Shown here piece by piece: positions 44,458 to 52,721 of a stretch of 64,000 bases of DNA (the stretch's first letter is position 1; each line of letters begins with the position of its first letter). The stretch is from Ampullimonas aquatilis (GTDB lineage: Bacteria; Pseudomonadota; Gammaproteobacteria; Burkholderiales; Burkholderiaceae_D): positions 682,001-746,000 of the forward strand of contig NZ_CP183834.1 in NCBI RefSeq assembly GCF_049675895.1, read 5' to 3'. The notes under the pieces are model-generated. The model saw only the letters and a list, made by a program, of their open reading frames with translations. It was not told the origin of the DNA and made no database searches. The position numbers were made by a program, and so were the translations under genes.

Positions 44458-44533
44458 AATATACTGTATCGTAGTATTTTTAAAGGGCTAATGTTTATTA
44501 GCTTGATGATTAAAAAAATAGGGATACCCCCAT
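44458..44533 (-). repeat. Dispersed ~80-bp AT-rich repeat, copy 4 (diverged)
   Basis: On the minus strand it starts ATGGGGGTAT, passes a block resembling AAGCTAATAAACATTAG and ends TTAAAAATACTACGATACAG then TATATT; ATACT pairs with AGTAT. It is in the lepA-lepB gap and ends 25 bp before the lepB start, so it lies in the lepB leader. The assignment is less certain than copies 1, 2 and 6. Confidence 0.5.
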
Positions 44534-44558
44534 TAAATGGTGGGTTTAGGGAATATCA

Positions 44559-45452
44559 ATGAACTTCGCTCTGATTCTGTTTGTATTGCTGGTGGTGACG
44601 GGAGCCTTGTGGCTGGCCGAGGTGTTGATCTTCAAACCACGGCGTCGTCAATCGGCTGACGCGGCGGTGGCCGAGTTTGATAGCCGTCGTGCTGAGATGG
44701 AGCAGCGTTACGGTGTGACCGAAATTGATCAGAGCCGTGACAAGATTCGTGAAGAACATCAGCGCATGCCTTGGTGGCTGGAATATACCGCCACGTTCTT
44801 TCCGGTGATATTGTTTGTATTTTGTGTGCGCTCGTTTGTGGTTGAGCCGTTCAAGATTCCCTCAGGCTCCATGATCCCAACCCTCTTGGTGGGTGACCTG
44901 ATTCTGGTTAATAAATACCACTATGGTGTGCGTTTACCGATCATCAACTTGAAGGTGCTTGACAATCACACGCCGGAGCGTGGCGATGTGATGGTGTTTC
45001 GTTACCCAAAAGATGAGACTGTGGATTACATCAAACGGGTTGTCGGTGTACCAGGCGATGTGGTCAGTTACCAGAACAAACAGTTGAGCATCAATGGCAA
45101 GCTGCTGGAAAGCAAGCAGTTGGATGACTTTTTTGACGAAGACCGCGTCAGTTATTCCAAGCAATATTCAGAACAACTTGGCAATATTGAGCATCATATT
45201 CTGATTGATCCCAAGCGTGATGCTTACATTCCTGGTGTGGATGAGTTTCCCTTCAAAGAAAACTGTCAGTACAACCTGCAAGGTGTGATTTGCAAAGTAC
45301 CGGAAGGTCACTATTTCATGATGGGCGATAACCGCGATAACAGCCTCGATTCACGTTATTGGGGTTTTGTGCCGGACAAGAATATTGTTGGTAAGGCGTT
45401 TTTCATCTGGATGAATTTGGGTAATGTGAAACGCATCGGAGCTTTTCATTAA
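44559..45452 (+). CDS. lepB: Signal peptidase I LepB
   Basis: A 297-residue inner-membrane enzyme that removes Sec signal peptides. Two N-terminal helices (residues 2-22 and about 75-95) flank a basic cytoplasmic loop. The catalytic Ser is in KIPSGSMIPTLLVGD (about 107) and the Lys in DYIKRVVGVPGDVV (about 155); MGDNRDNSLDSRYWGFV is box E. AGGGA gives a ribosome site. Confidence 0.96.
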   Translation: MNFALILFVLLVVTGALWLAEVLIFKPRRRQSADAAVAEFDSRRAEMEQRYGVTEIDQSRDKIREEHQRMPWWLEYTATFFPVILFVFCVRSFVVEPFKIPSGSMIPTLLVGDLILVNKYHYGVRLPIINLKVLDNHTPERGDVMVFRYPKDETVDYIKRVVGVPGDVVSYQNKQLSINGKLLESKQLDDFFDEDRVSYSKQYSEQLGNIEHHILIDPKRDAYIPGVDEFPFKENCQYNLQGVICKVPEGHYFMMGDNRDNSLDSRYWGFVPDKNIVGKAFFIWMNLGNVKRIGAFH

Positions 45453-45470
45453 TATAACCAAGGAGTGCTC

Positions 45471-45833
45471 ATGCAACGTCAACAGCAGGGTCTGACCCTG
45501 ATCAGTTTTATCATTGTGGCAGCGATTGTGGGGCTATTGTTTATTGTGGGTATGAAGATCGTGCCTACAATCACCGAATATCGTGCGATTCAAAAAGCGG
45601 TGCAATATGCTGCTGATAATGGTGATGGTGATAATCGTCGGATTCAGTTTGCTTTTGAACGCCAGAAGGCAATAGATTACTTTACTGCAGTTGGCAGTAA
45701 TGACATCATTATTGGTAAATTCAACAACCAGACCACAGTCGGTTTTGATTACGTCAAGGATATTCCCTTGATGGATAACGTCAGCTTGCGCATCCATTAC
45801 AAAGGCGAAGCCAAATCGAAAGTATTGAAGTAA
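45471..45833 (+). CDS. DUF4845 family protein (pilin-like N-terminus)
   Basis: A 120-residue protein with an N-terminal QQQGLTLISFIIVAAIVGLL, which looks like a type IV pilin signal but lacks the strict G-F-T-L-x-E pattern. One helix (about residues 9-28) precedes a periplasmic domain of unknown role. The DUF4845 family lies between lepB and rnc in many betaproteobacteria. AAGGAG 6 nt upstream supports ATG 45471. TAATG overlap with rnc. Confidence 0.85.
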   Translation: MQRQQQGLTLISFIIVAAIVGLLFIVGMKIVPTITEYRAIQKAVQYAADNGDGDNRRIQFAFERQKAIDYFTAVGSNDIIIGKFNNQTTVGFDYVKDIPLMDNVSLRIHYKGEAKSKVLK

Positions 45834-46678
45834 TGTCCTTGGCCGTATTGCAACAGAAGCTTGGCTATGTTTTTGCGCGCCCAGCGCTGCTGCAACAGGC
45901 GCTAACGCATCGCAGTTATTCTTCCACGCATAACGAGCGTCTTGAATTTTTGGGTGACAGTGTTCTCAACTGTGCCATGGCGTCCTTGTTATATGCCCGT
46001 TTTGCCGCTATTGACGAAGGTGACTTGTCACGGGTTCGCGCCAATCTGGTCAAACAACAGGCCTTGCACGAAATTGCCCAAAGACTGGAACTGTCCCAAT
46101 TCATTTTGTTGGGCGATGGTGAGATGAAAAGTGGTGGCGCGCGGCGGCCTTCCATTTTGGCTGATGCCGTTGAAGGTATTCTGGGTGCTATTTTTTTGGA
46201 TGGTGGCTTTGATCAGGCGCAGCGCGTGATTCAACATTTGTATGCTGCCGTGTTGGCACGGCCTGATCTGGACAGTCTGGGCAAGGATGCCAAAACCCAG
46301 TTGCAGGAATATCTGCAGGGTAAAAAAATTGCCTTACCGGCTTATCAAATTGTGGCAACCCATGGTGCGGCGCATAGCCAGGAATTTGAAGTGCAGTGCG
46401 ACGTGCCGAGTCTGGGCTTGATGGTGTCGGGGCGGGGTGCCAGTCGTCGTGCTGCCGAACAGGCGGCGGCAACCTTGGCATTGCAACAGATTGCCGCATT
46501 ACCCGTTGCCAAGTCAGCGCGCAAGCCCCGAGTCGCTGGCATGACGCCGCTTAAAAAAACCGGCGGCAAAAGCAAGCCGGTCGTTGCGGATAAAAATAGT
46601 ATGATGGTTGGCACGGGCAGTGATGCCGCTGCCGAACTGGTCGACCCAAAGGGTGAATCACCCAAGGAGGTTTCATGA
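45833..46678 (+). CDS. rnc: Ribonuclease III
   Basis: A 281-residue double-strand RNA endonuclease for rRNA processing. The nuclease signature HNERLEFLGDSVL lies at about residue 34, with DAVEGILGAIFLDGG at about 113; a dsRNA-binding domain follows (about 150-222). Beyond that is a ~58-residue lysine/glycine-rich tail absent from E. coli RNase III (226 residues). Its stop overlaps the era start (ATGA). Confidence 0.95.
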   Translation: MSLAVLQQKLGYVFARPALLQQALTHRSYSSTHNERLEFLGDSVLNCAMASLLYARFAAIDEGDLSRVRANLVKQQALHEIAQRLELSQFILLGDGEMKSGGARRPSILADAVEGILGAIFLDGGFDQAQRVIQHLYAAVLARPDLDSLGKDAKTQLQEYLQGKKIALPAYQIVATHGAAHSQEFEVQCDVPSLGLMVSGRGASRRAAEQAAATLALQQIAALPVAKSARKPRVAGMTPLKKTGGKSKPVVADKNSMMVGTGSDAAAELVDPKGESPKEVS

Positions 46679-47715
46679 GCAAACGTCAGAAAACCACCAC
46701 CTCAGATCAATCTGGCAACAATCCTGCCAGTGACGTCATGAATGAATCAATGAATCAAGCAAACGATACCAGCAGTCTATTAGACGCTGCCACAGCCATG
46801 CATCATGACGGGCTTGCCGAAGAACCCTATACCGGTACCTTTCGGTGCGGCACGGTTGCCATTGTGGGTCGTCCCAATGTGGGCAAGTCAACGCTGCTCA
46901 ATGCCCTGGTGGGCCAGAAGATCAGTATTACATCGCGCAAGGCGCAAACCACGCGGCATCGCATCATGGGTGTTGACACTCAGCCAACGGCTCAGTTTAT
47001 TTTTCTGGATACACCAGGCTTTCAGACCCAGCATAACTCGGCCTTAAATCGCGTACTCAATCGTTCAGTCAATAGTGTGTTGACCGATGTGGATGTGATT
47101 GTCTGGCTGATTGAAGCAGGTCCTATCTCCGAGGCCGATGCCAAAGTGGCTGCCTTGTTTCCCAAGGAAGTGCCGATGATCATGGTGATGAACAAGGCTG
47201 ATCAAGTCAAAGATAAAGCAGTCTTGTTGCCAAAGTTGAGCGAAGCGCAAGCGCGCTTCAACCCGCTTGCCATCATTCCAATGTCGGCCAAACAGCCGCG
47301 TGATATTGCTCATTTGCGTCGTGTGATTGAGCCTTATCTGCCATTGGGTGAGCCGATGTTTGATGAAGACGATATGACCGATCGCAGCGCGCGCTTTATG
47401 GCAGCCGAGCTGATTCGTGAAAAGGTATTTCGTTTTACGGGTGATGAGTTGCCTTATACCAGCACGGTGGTGATTGAAAAATTTGAAGAAGAAGGTCGCC
47501 TCAAGCGCATCTTTGCCACCATCTTTGTCAATCGTGATAGCCACAAGGCGATGGTCATTGGTGAGAAGGGCAGCAAGCTCAAACAGATCTCCATGGAGTC
47601 ACGACAAGACATGGAAAAGCTGTTTGATAGCCCGGTCTATCTTGAAATTTTCGTTAAAGTCAAAAGTGGTTGGGCTGATAACGAAGCCGGGCTGCGCGCC
47701 TATGGCTACGAGTAA
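46675..47715 (+). CDS. era: GTPase Era
   Basis: A 346-residue GTPase for 16S rRNA maturation and 30S assembly. G1 is VGRPNVGKSTLLN (about 63), switch ITSRKAQTTRHRI, G3 DTPGFQ, G4 MNKADQVK, and the C-terminal KH domain includes VIGEKGSKLKQISMESRQ. It has an N-terminal extension of about 50 polar residues compared with E. coli Era (301 residues). Coupled to rnc by a 4-nt overlap. Confidence 0.96.
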   Translation: MSKRQKTTTSDQSGNNPASDVMNESMNQANDTSSLLDAATAMHHDGLAEEPYTGTFRCGTVAIVGRPNVGKSTLLNALVGQKISITSRKAQTTRHRIMGVDTQPTAQFIFLDTPGFQTQHNSALNRVLNRSVNSVLTDVDVIVWLIEAGPISEADAKVAALFPKEVPMIMVMNKADQVKDKAVLLPKLSEAQARFNPLAIIPMSAKQPRDIAHLRRVIEPYLPLGEPMFDEDDMTDRSARFMAAELIREKVFRFTGDELPYTSTVVIEKFEEEGRLKRIFATIFVNRDSHKAMVIGEKGSKLKQISMESRQDMEKLFDSPVYLEIFVKVKSGWADNEAGLRAYGYE

Positions 47716-47771
47716 ACGCGTAGAATCTTGCGCTTGAAGCGACTACCAGATCGTCTCTCCTAGTTTGAAAT

Positions 47772-48668
47772 TTGATTGTGACAAACCCAGTTAAACCGGA
47801 TGACGATGTATTGGTCAGTGAGCCGCTGGCTGACCCATCCCGCATGGCACCGATAGCCCAGCAAGAAGTGGCATCGGCCACCACGCCAAGACGCGTGCGC
47901 AGTGCCAGACCCAAACCGCAAGTTTCCGAAATTCGCATTGGTCAGGAACCTGGCTATGTGCTGCATAGTTATCCTTACAAAGAAACCAGTCTGATCCTCG
48001 ACTTTTTCAGTCGCCATCATGGTCGTATTGCGCTCATTGCCAAAGGTGCCAAGCGGCCGCATTCGGCCTTGCGCAGTGTACTGCAACTGTTTCAACCCAT
48101 ACTCGCCAGCTGGACTGGCCGCGGCGAAGTACGCACACTCACCAAGGCTGAATGGGCCGGTATGGGTGCGGTTTTGCGCGGCGATGGCTTGCTTTGCGGG
48201 TTTTATCTGAACGAGTTGATCGTCAAGCTCTGTGCGCGGGAAGATCCGCATCCGGGACTTTTCGACCGCTATGCGGCCGCATTGGTGCAACTGGCCCATG
48301 TGGAGCAGAATAATCAATCCTACTCGGCCATTTTGCGAGCCTTTGAATATACCTTGCTGGCCGAGCTGGGCCATGCTGCCAGCTTTCACTGGTGTCATGA
48401 CTCTGATGAAACTGTCGAGCCTAGCGGCCAATATGTGTTTGTGCCGGAAGAGGGCGTGTGTCATGCCGCAAGCTATTTGGCGCAATATCCCCAAGGCGAG
48501 TTGCCGGTTGTGCTTGGTCAGACTTTGCTGGATATCGAAGCCGAGCATTATGACAATCCGACCACGCTCATGCAAAGCAAATGGTTGATGCGCCATATCT
48601 TGCAGCATCATCTGGGCAATGTCACCTTGAATACTCGCCAGATCCTGATTGATCTGCATAATTTGTAA
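47772..48668 (+). CDS. recO: DNA repair protein RecO
   Basis: A 298-residue recombination mediator that loads RecA with RecR. The OB-fold begins around VSEIRIGQEPGYVLHSYPYK (about residue 51) followed by SLILDFFSRHHGRIALIAKG; AVLRGDGLLCGFYLNELIVK is in the helical domain. The first ~50 residues are a polar, Arg/Ala-rich extension; the true start (TTG 47772, GTG 47778 or ATG 47844) is uncertain. Confidence 0.9.
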   Translation: MIVTNPVKPDDDVLVSEPLADPSRMAPIAQQEVASATTPRRVRSARPKPQVSEIRIGQEPGYVLHSYPYKETSLILDFFSRHHGRIALIAKGAKRPHSALRSVLQLFQPILASWTGRGEVRTLTKAEWAGMGAVLRGDGLLCGFYLNELIVKLCAREDPHPGLFDRYAAALVQLAHVEQNNQSYSAILRAFEYTLLAELGHAASFHWCHDSDETVEPSGQYVFVPEEGVCHAASYLAQYPQGELPVVLGQTLLDIEAEHYDNPTTLMQSKWLMRHILQHHLGNVTLNTRQILIDLHNL

Positions 48669-48775
48669 AAGCCCTGTAGCGGGCGCGGAAGACGAAACTT
48701 GACGATAATGCGCTTTGATCATGCTTTAAAAGACCTGTTGTGATGACCTGTTGTGAATGAGTGAGCTGAAGAACC

Positions 48776-49534
48776 ATGAACCACTTTCAATTTGCGCCCA
48801 GCATTGAGTTGGGCGTCAATATCGATCATATTGCCACCCTGCGCAATGCGCGTGGTACGGCTTATCCCGATCCGGTACAGGCGGCCTTGCTGGCCGAACA
48901 GGCCGGGGCCGATGCCATCACCCTGCATCTGCGCGAAGACCGACGTCATATTCGTGATGCCGATGTGCGCGCGATTCGGCCGCAACTGCTGACGCGGATG
49001 AACTTTGAGTCAGCACTGACTCAGGAGATGCTTGACATTGCCTGTACCGTCAAGCCGCACGATGTCTGCCTCGTGCCTGAGCGTCGCGAAGAAGTCACCA
49101 CTGAAGGTGGCCTCAATGTGGTGGCTGAGCTGGAGCGCGTCAAAGCCGCCGTCAAGCAATTGGGCGCAGAAGGGATTCGTGTTTCCTTATTTATTGATGC
49201 CGATGAAAGCCAAATTCGTGCGGCCGCCGAGTCGGGCGCGCCAGTGATTGAAATTCATACCGGTGCTTATGCCGATGCGCCCGATGCGGCCAGTCAGCAG
49301 CGCGAGTATGAGCGTGTCAAGCAAGGCGTGTTGATCGGCAAGCAGTTGGGGCTCAAGGTCAATGCCGGACATGGTTTGCACTACACCAATGTGCAGGCGA
49401 TTGCGGCTTTGCCTGATATTGCAGAACTCAATATTGGCCATGCGATTGTGGCGCATGCCGTGTTTGTCGGTTGGCAAAACGCCGTGCGCGAGATGAAGGC
49501 CATCATGCTGGCGGCGCGTGGTGCTCAGGTTTGA
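48776..49534 (+). CDS. pdxJ: Pyridoxine 5'-phosphate synthase PdxJ
   Basis: A 252-residue TIM barrel that condenses 1-deoxyxylulose 5-phosphate with 3-amino-2-oxopropyl phosphate to make pyridoxine phosphate. ELGVNIDHIATLRNARGTAY begins the barrel, ITLHLREDRRHIRDADV follows, and VNAGHGLHYTNVQAIAALP and ELNIGHAIVAHAVFVG form the phosphate site. Family-typical length. Confidence 0.97.
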   Translation: MNHFQFAPSIELGVNIDHIATLRNARGTAYPDPVQAALLAEQAGADAITLHLREDRRHIRDADVRAIRPQLLTRMNFESALTQEMLDIACTVKPHDVCLVPERREEVTTEGGLNVVAELERVKAAVKQLGAEGIRVSLFIDADESQIRAAAESGAPVIEIHTGAYADAPDAASQQREYERVKQGVLIGKQLGLKVNAGHGLHYTNVQAIAALPDIAELNIGHAIVAHAVFVGWQNAVREMKAIMLAARGAQV

Positions 49535-49658
49535 GGATGAATGTCGCAGATGATAAGCAGATGAGTGTGCCGTTTGCTCATCAGCATGCTGTACTGTGAA
49601 GCATGCCATGCCGATCAAACTGCACCGAAGTAGATGGCTTGGTTTTGCATAAAAAAAG

Positions 49659-49757
49659 ATACTCCATACCAGTAAAAATACATCATTCCACAAGCCTTTA
49701 TTTATGAACTTGATAGGCCATATATCATTAAATAGTATGGGTACATCTATGGAGTAT
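49659..49757 (+). repeat. Dispersed AT-rich repeat, copy 5, with perfect terminal inverted repeats
   Basis: A 99-bp element bounded by ATACTCCATA and TATGGAGTAT, a perfect 10-bp inverted repeat. Its interior AAGCCTTTATTTATGAAC and 3' end GTACATCTATGGAGTATA resemble the central and terminal blocks of copies 1, 2 and 6; its left end does not. It fills the pdxJ-acpS gap and ends 11 bp before the acpS start codon. Confidence 0.5.
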
Positions 49758-49768
49758 AGACATTTATC

Positions 49769-50164
49769 ATGATTTACGGCATCGGCACCGACATCCTGCA
49801 AATCTCGCGTATGGAAGCAGTTTATCAGCGCACCAACGGCCGCATTGTTGAAAAAATCCTGGGGGAAGACGAGTTGCGCAAGTTTGAAGCGCGCCGTGCC
49901 AAGTCGGCCGTGCGCGGCTTGCGTTTTCTGGCTACCCGTTTTGCCGCCAAGGAAGCCTTTTCCAAAGCCATTGGTCTGGGCATGCGTACGCCGATGACCT
50001 GGCGCAGCATGCAAACGCTCAATGCGCATTCTGGCCAGCCGATTGTGGTGTGCAGCGGCGCGCTGGCTGACTGGATGAATGAAAAACAATTGATGGCCAA
50101 AGTCTCTATCACTGATGAAGTCGATTACGCACTGGCTTTTGTGATTGTTGAAAAATTCAGTTAA
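49769..50164 (+). CDS. acpS: Holo-[acyl carrier protein] synthase AcpS
   Basis: A 131-residue phosphopantetheinyl transferase that activates AcpP. The motifs IYGIGTDILQISRME (Mg-binding Asp) and RFLATRFAAKEAFSKAIGLG are clear. The pdxJ-acpS-nagZ order is conserved. The only GGAG upstream lies 14 nt from the ATG, inside the repeat's terminal sequence, so the ribosome site is poor. Confidence 0.96.
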   Translation: MIYGIGTDILQISRMEAVYQRTNGRIVEKILGEDELRKFEARRAKSAVRGLRFLATRFAAKEAFSKAIGLGMRTPMTWRSMQTLNAHSGQPIVVCSGALADWMNEKQLMAKVSITDEVDYALAFVIVEKFS

Positions 50165-50169
50165 ATCCG

Positions 50170-50198
50170 TTGTCATCAAATTGACATCGTGCTGTCAT
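50170..50198 (+). promoter_or_regulatory. Three-unit Pho-box array upstream of nagZ
   Basis: TTGTCAT (50170), TTGACAT (50181) and CTGTCAT (50192) repeat with exact 11-bp periodicity, matching the PhoB-binding pattern CTGTCAT-N4-CTGTCAT. It begins 6 bp after acpS and is oriented toward nagZ, whose ATG is 158 bp downstream. TAAAAT at 50215-50220 is a possible -10 element, 16 bp beyond the last unit, which is longer than usual. PhoB regulation is predicted. Confidence 0.6.
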
Positions 50199-50355
50199 CT
50201 AAAAAACTCACTTGTAAAATCCAGTGTCACTTCAGTATCGGCTCGCCTTGCGCAAGCGGTTTTCGGCGATAATCTGCTCTGACTTTGCCATGCATCACCC
50301 GCGGTGATGACCTCTAAACAAACCGCTTCGGCGGCCATAACAACAGGATGCTTTC

Positions 50356-51480
50356 ATGACTCAAGTTCAACCCGCCGCCCTCAACGAGCCAGCAAGTAGC
50401 AATCCCTCCACTGACAAAACACCATCCAGCAAGCCTGTCAAACATCGCAAGTCCCAACTGGGTCCGGTCTTTCTGGATGTGCTTGGCAAAACACTGACAG
50501 AGTCCGATGTGCAGCGGATTGCCCATCCGGCTACCGGTGGTGTAATTCTGTTTGCACGCAATTTTGAAAGCCGGGCGCAATTGCGTGAACTGGTCAAAGG
50601 TATACGTAAGGTGCGTAAGCACGTACTGATTGCGGTGGATCATGAAGGCGGTCGGGTACAACGCTTCAAGAGTGATGGTTTTACGCATCTGCCCGCCATG
50701 AGCAAATTGGGCGTGTTGTGGGATGCGGATGCCTCTGAAAGTAAATTGAATGCCATGGAAGCCGCCAGTGCTTGCGGTTATGTGCTGGGCGCCGAGCTGC
50801 GTGCCTGTGATATTGATTTGAGTTTCACGCCGGTACTGGATTTGGATTATGGCCAAAGTAGTGTCATCGGCGATCGGGCATTTCATCATGATCCACGCGT
50901 GGTCAGCATGCTGGCGCGGGCGCTCAATCAGGGACTGGCCATGAGTGGCATGGCCAATTGTGGCAAGCATTTTCCCGGTCATGGCTTTGTTGCAGCAGAT
51001 TCACATATTGCGGTTCCGGTGGATGAGCGGCCCTTTGCCAGCATCATCGAGCACGATGCCAAGCCCTATGAATGGCTGAGTTTCTCGCTGGCGTCCGTGA
51101 TGCCCGCGCATGTCATCTATCCCAAGGTCGACAAACATCCCGCCGGTTTTTCTCGCAAATGGCTACAAGACATCCTGCGTAAAAAATTGGGATTTGAAGG
51201 TGTGATCTTTTCGGATGATTTGTCCATGGAAGGTGCCAGCGTTGCCGGTAGCGTTGTCGATGGTGCGCAAGCTGCGCTGACTGCCGGCTGTGACATGGTC
51301 CTGATCTGCAACTCGCCCGACAAGGCCGATGAATTGCTGGCGGCTAATCTGCAACTCAACCCCGGCAGTGCCGAACGTATCGCCCGCCTGCAACCGAGTG
51401 GAGAGCGCCTGAAATGGAAAGCGTTGCAAGCAGATCAGCGCTATCAGCAGGCCAGAAAGCTGATCAAGACGCTCAAGTAA
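50356..51480 (+). CDS. nagZ: Beta-N-acetylhexosaminidase NagZ
   Basis: A 374-residue cytoplasmic GH3 enzyme that removes N-acetylglucosamine from muropeptides in cell-wall recycling. The conserved NCGKHFPGHGFVAADSH (about residue 200) and the nucleophile region IFSDDLSMEGASV (Asp at about 287) are intact. About 30 extra polar residues precede the first barrel strand (GPVFLDVLG). A Pho-box array lies 158 bp upstream. Confidence 0.94.
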   Translation: MTQVQPAALNEPASSNPSTDKTPSSKPVKHRKSQLGPVFLDVLGKTLTESDVQRIAHPATGGVILFARNFESRAQLRELVKGIRKVRKHVLIAVDHEGGRVQRFKSDGFTHLPAMSKLGVLWDADASESKLNAMEAASACGYVLGAELRACDIDLSFTPVLDLDYGQSSVIGDRAFHHDPRVVSMLARALNQGLAMSGMANCGKHFPGHGFVAADSHIAVPVDERPFASIIEHDAKPYEWLSFSLASVMPAHVIYPKVDKHPAGFSRKWLQDILRKKLGFEGVIFSDDLSMEGASVAGSVVDGAQAALTAGCDMVLICNSPDKADELLAANLQLNPGSAERIARLQPSGERLKWKALQADQRYQQARKLIKTLK

Positions 51481-51525
51481 GTTTTTCTTTTACCTAGTTG
51501 GTGGTGAAAAAAAATGAATTTTTAA

Positions 51526-52158
51526 TTATATTTTTTGTGCCACCAGCAACATGCTTTTCCACAGGTAGGGCACTCGTCCAACGCCATGAAATCCTAGCAC
51601 CTTGAAACCATTCTGTTCCAGCAGTTTGGTCAAGCTGATACGGCTCCAGAATTTGATATGACCACCATGCCAGAGCGGATCATGATGTTTATCCCATTTG
51701 TCAAAAACACATAAGGCCAGGTTTTTAAGATAGCCATGATAGGGCGTGGAGATCACCATATAGCCACCTGGTTTCAATATTTGTGCGGCATATTGCGGCA
51801 TGAGGTGGGGTGAGAATAGATGCTCGATTACTTCGGTCGAAACGACCGCATCAAAAACGACCTCACTGGCCAGTAATAATCGTGGGTCATCCTGAACACC
51901 AAAGTTGTAAAACGGAATATCCGGAAATTGCTGACGGGCTACCTGGACGCCTTGTCTGTCATATTCCACGCCAACTGCCTGCCAGCCCTGGCGATGTATT
52001 TCTCGGCATAGCTGACCATTACCAGAGCCCAGATCCAGAACGCGCTGGATATCGGGTAGTGTTTTGAGCAGTGCGATGACTTTGGGGCCAATGTAACCAC
52101 ACGATTGAGGTGCTTCGGAAGTATCCCATCCATAGTTTTCGACCACATTACTGCTCAT
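51526..52158 (-). CDS. Class I SAM-dependent methyltransferase
   Basis: A 210-residue methyltransferase. Motif I is VLDLGSGNGQLCREI (about residue 41); VVSTEVIEHLFSPH and LKPGGYMVISTPYHGYLKN are motifs II/III-like. The substrate is unknown; overall form resembles UbiG-like or glycan-cluster methyltransferases. It is encoded convergently to nagZ. Confidence 0.82.
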   Translation of the reverse strand: MSSNVVENYGWDTSEAPQSCGYIGPKVIALLKTLPDIQRVLDLGSGNGQLCREIHRQGWQAVGVEYDRQGVQVARQQFPDIPFYNFGVQDDPRLLLASEVVFDAVVSTEVIEHLFSPHLMPQYAAQILKPGGYMVISTPYHGYLKNLALCVFDKWDKHHDPLWHGGHIKFWSRISLTKLLEQNGFKVLGFHGVGRVPYLWKSMLLVAQKI

Positions 52159-52287
52159 CGACTGCTCCTCATCATGGTTGTTGCGGGCATTGAAGTGGCA
52201 TCATTTCTGTTAAACCTGCCAGCAGATATGGATTATGCAAATCAATTGTGACAGTTCATTGAAAGCAAAATGGCAAGTGGCTCTGTT

Positions 52288-52656
52288 TTAGCGATCACGC
52301 TCTGTATAGGCATCAAGCTGGGCTTGTTCTTCCTCGTTCAACGATTCAGGCTGGGCAATGGTGCGACTGCTCAACACGGATTTGTTATCACCTTTGGCTG
52401 TCAGCAGGGCCGGGTGCGCTTGTCCTGCTATCACGGTTTTGATTTTCTGCGGATTGCTGCGATCTTCGTCGCGTGGCAAGTTGGTCCACAGTTCTTCATT
52501 GTTTTGATCAATATATCGATATAGTTCCTGGGCTTGTGTGCTTGTACAAAGCAACAGACCCAGCATGACCATGGTTTGCAAGGTGCCAATACGTACCACT
52601 GTGCCGGGCGCATCAACACGATAGCGTTTGGTCGAGGTTGGTTCAAGGTGATACAT
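52288..52656 (-). CDS. DUF4124-like exported protein
   Basis: A 122-residue protein. A hydrophobic stretch (MVMLGLLLCTSTQAQ, about residues 29-43) looks like a signal peptide; the ATG at 52572 may be the true start. ELYRYIDQNNEELWTNLPRD resembles the short DUF4124 motif in which an aromatic-x-aromatic-D segment is followed by W/YTxxP. The C-terminal part is Gln/Glu-rich. Function unknown. Confidence 0.6.
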   Translation of the reverse strand: MYHLEPTSTKRYRVDAPGTVVRIGTLQTMVMLGLLLCTSTQAQELYRYIDQNNEELWTNLPRDEDRSNPQKIKTVIAGQAHPALLTAKGDNKSVLSSRTIAQPESLNEEEQAQLDAYTERDR

Positions 52657-52721
52657 GAGTGCCGGGTCAATATGTCAATGCGGCAGTCATCCGGTTCAGG
52701 ATGACGAGCCGGATTGATGGA

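Noticed and set aside
47760..48722. A 320-codon open frame antisense to recO
   Set aside because: It is wholly opposite a clear recO, has no recognisable domain, and its composition fits a codon-bias shadow.
49187..50179. A 330-codon open frame antisense to pdxJ and acpS
   Set aside because: It crosses two well-defined genes and a repeat on the other strand and shows no family motifs.
50314..50982. A 222-codon open frame antisense to nagZ
   Set aside because: Shadow of nagZ; no motifs, signal peptide or plausible ribosome site.
52686..52705. Hairpin GTCATCC/GGATGAC before the DUF4124-like gene
   Set aside because: No T run follows on either strand, so a terminator call is not supported.
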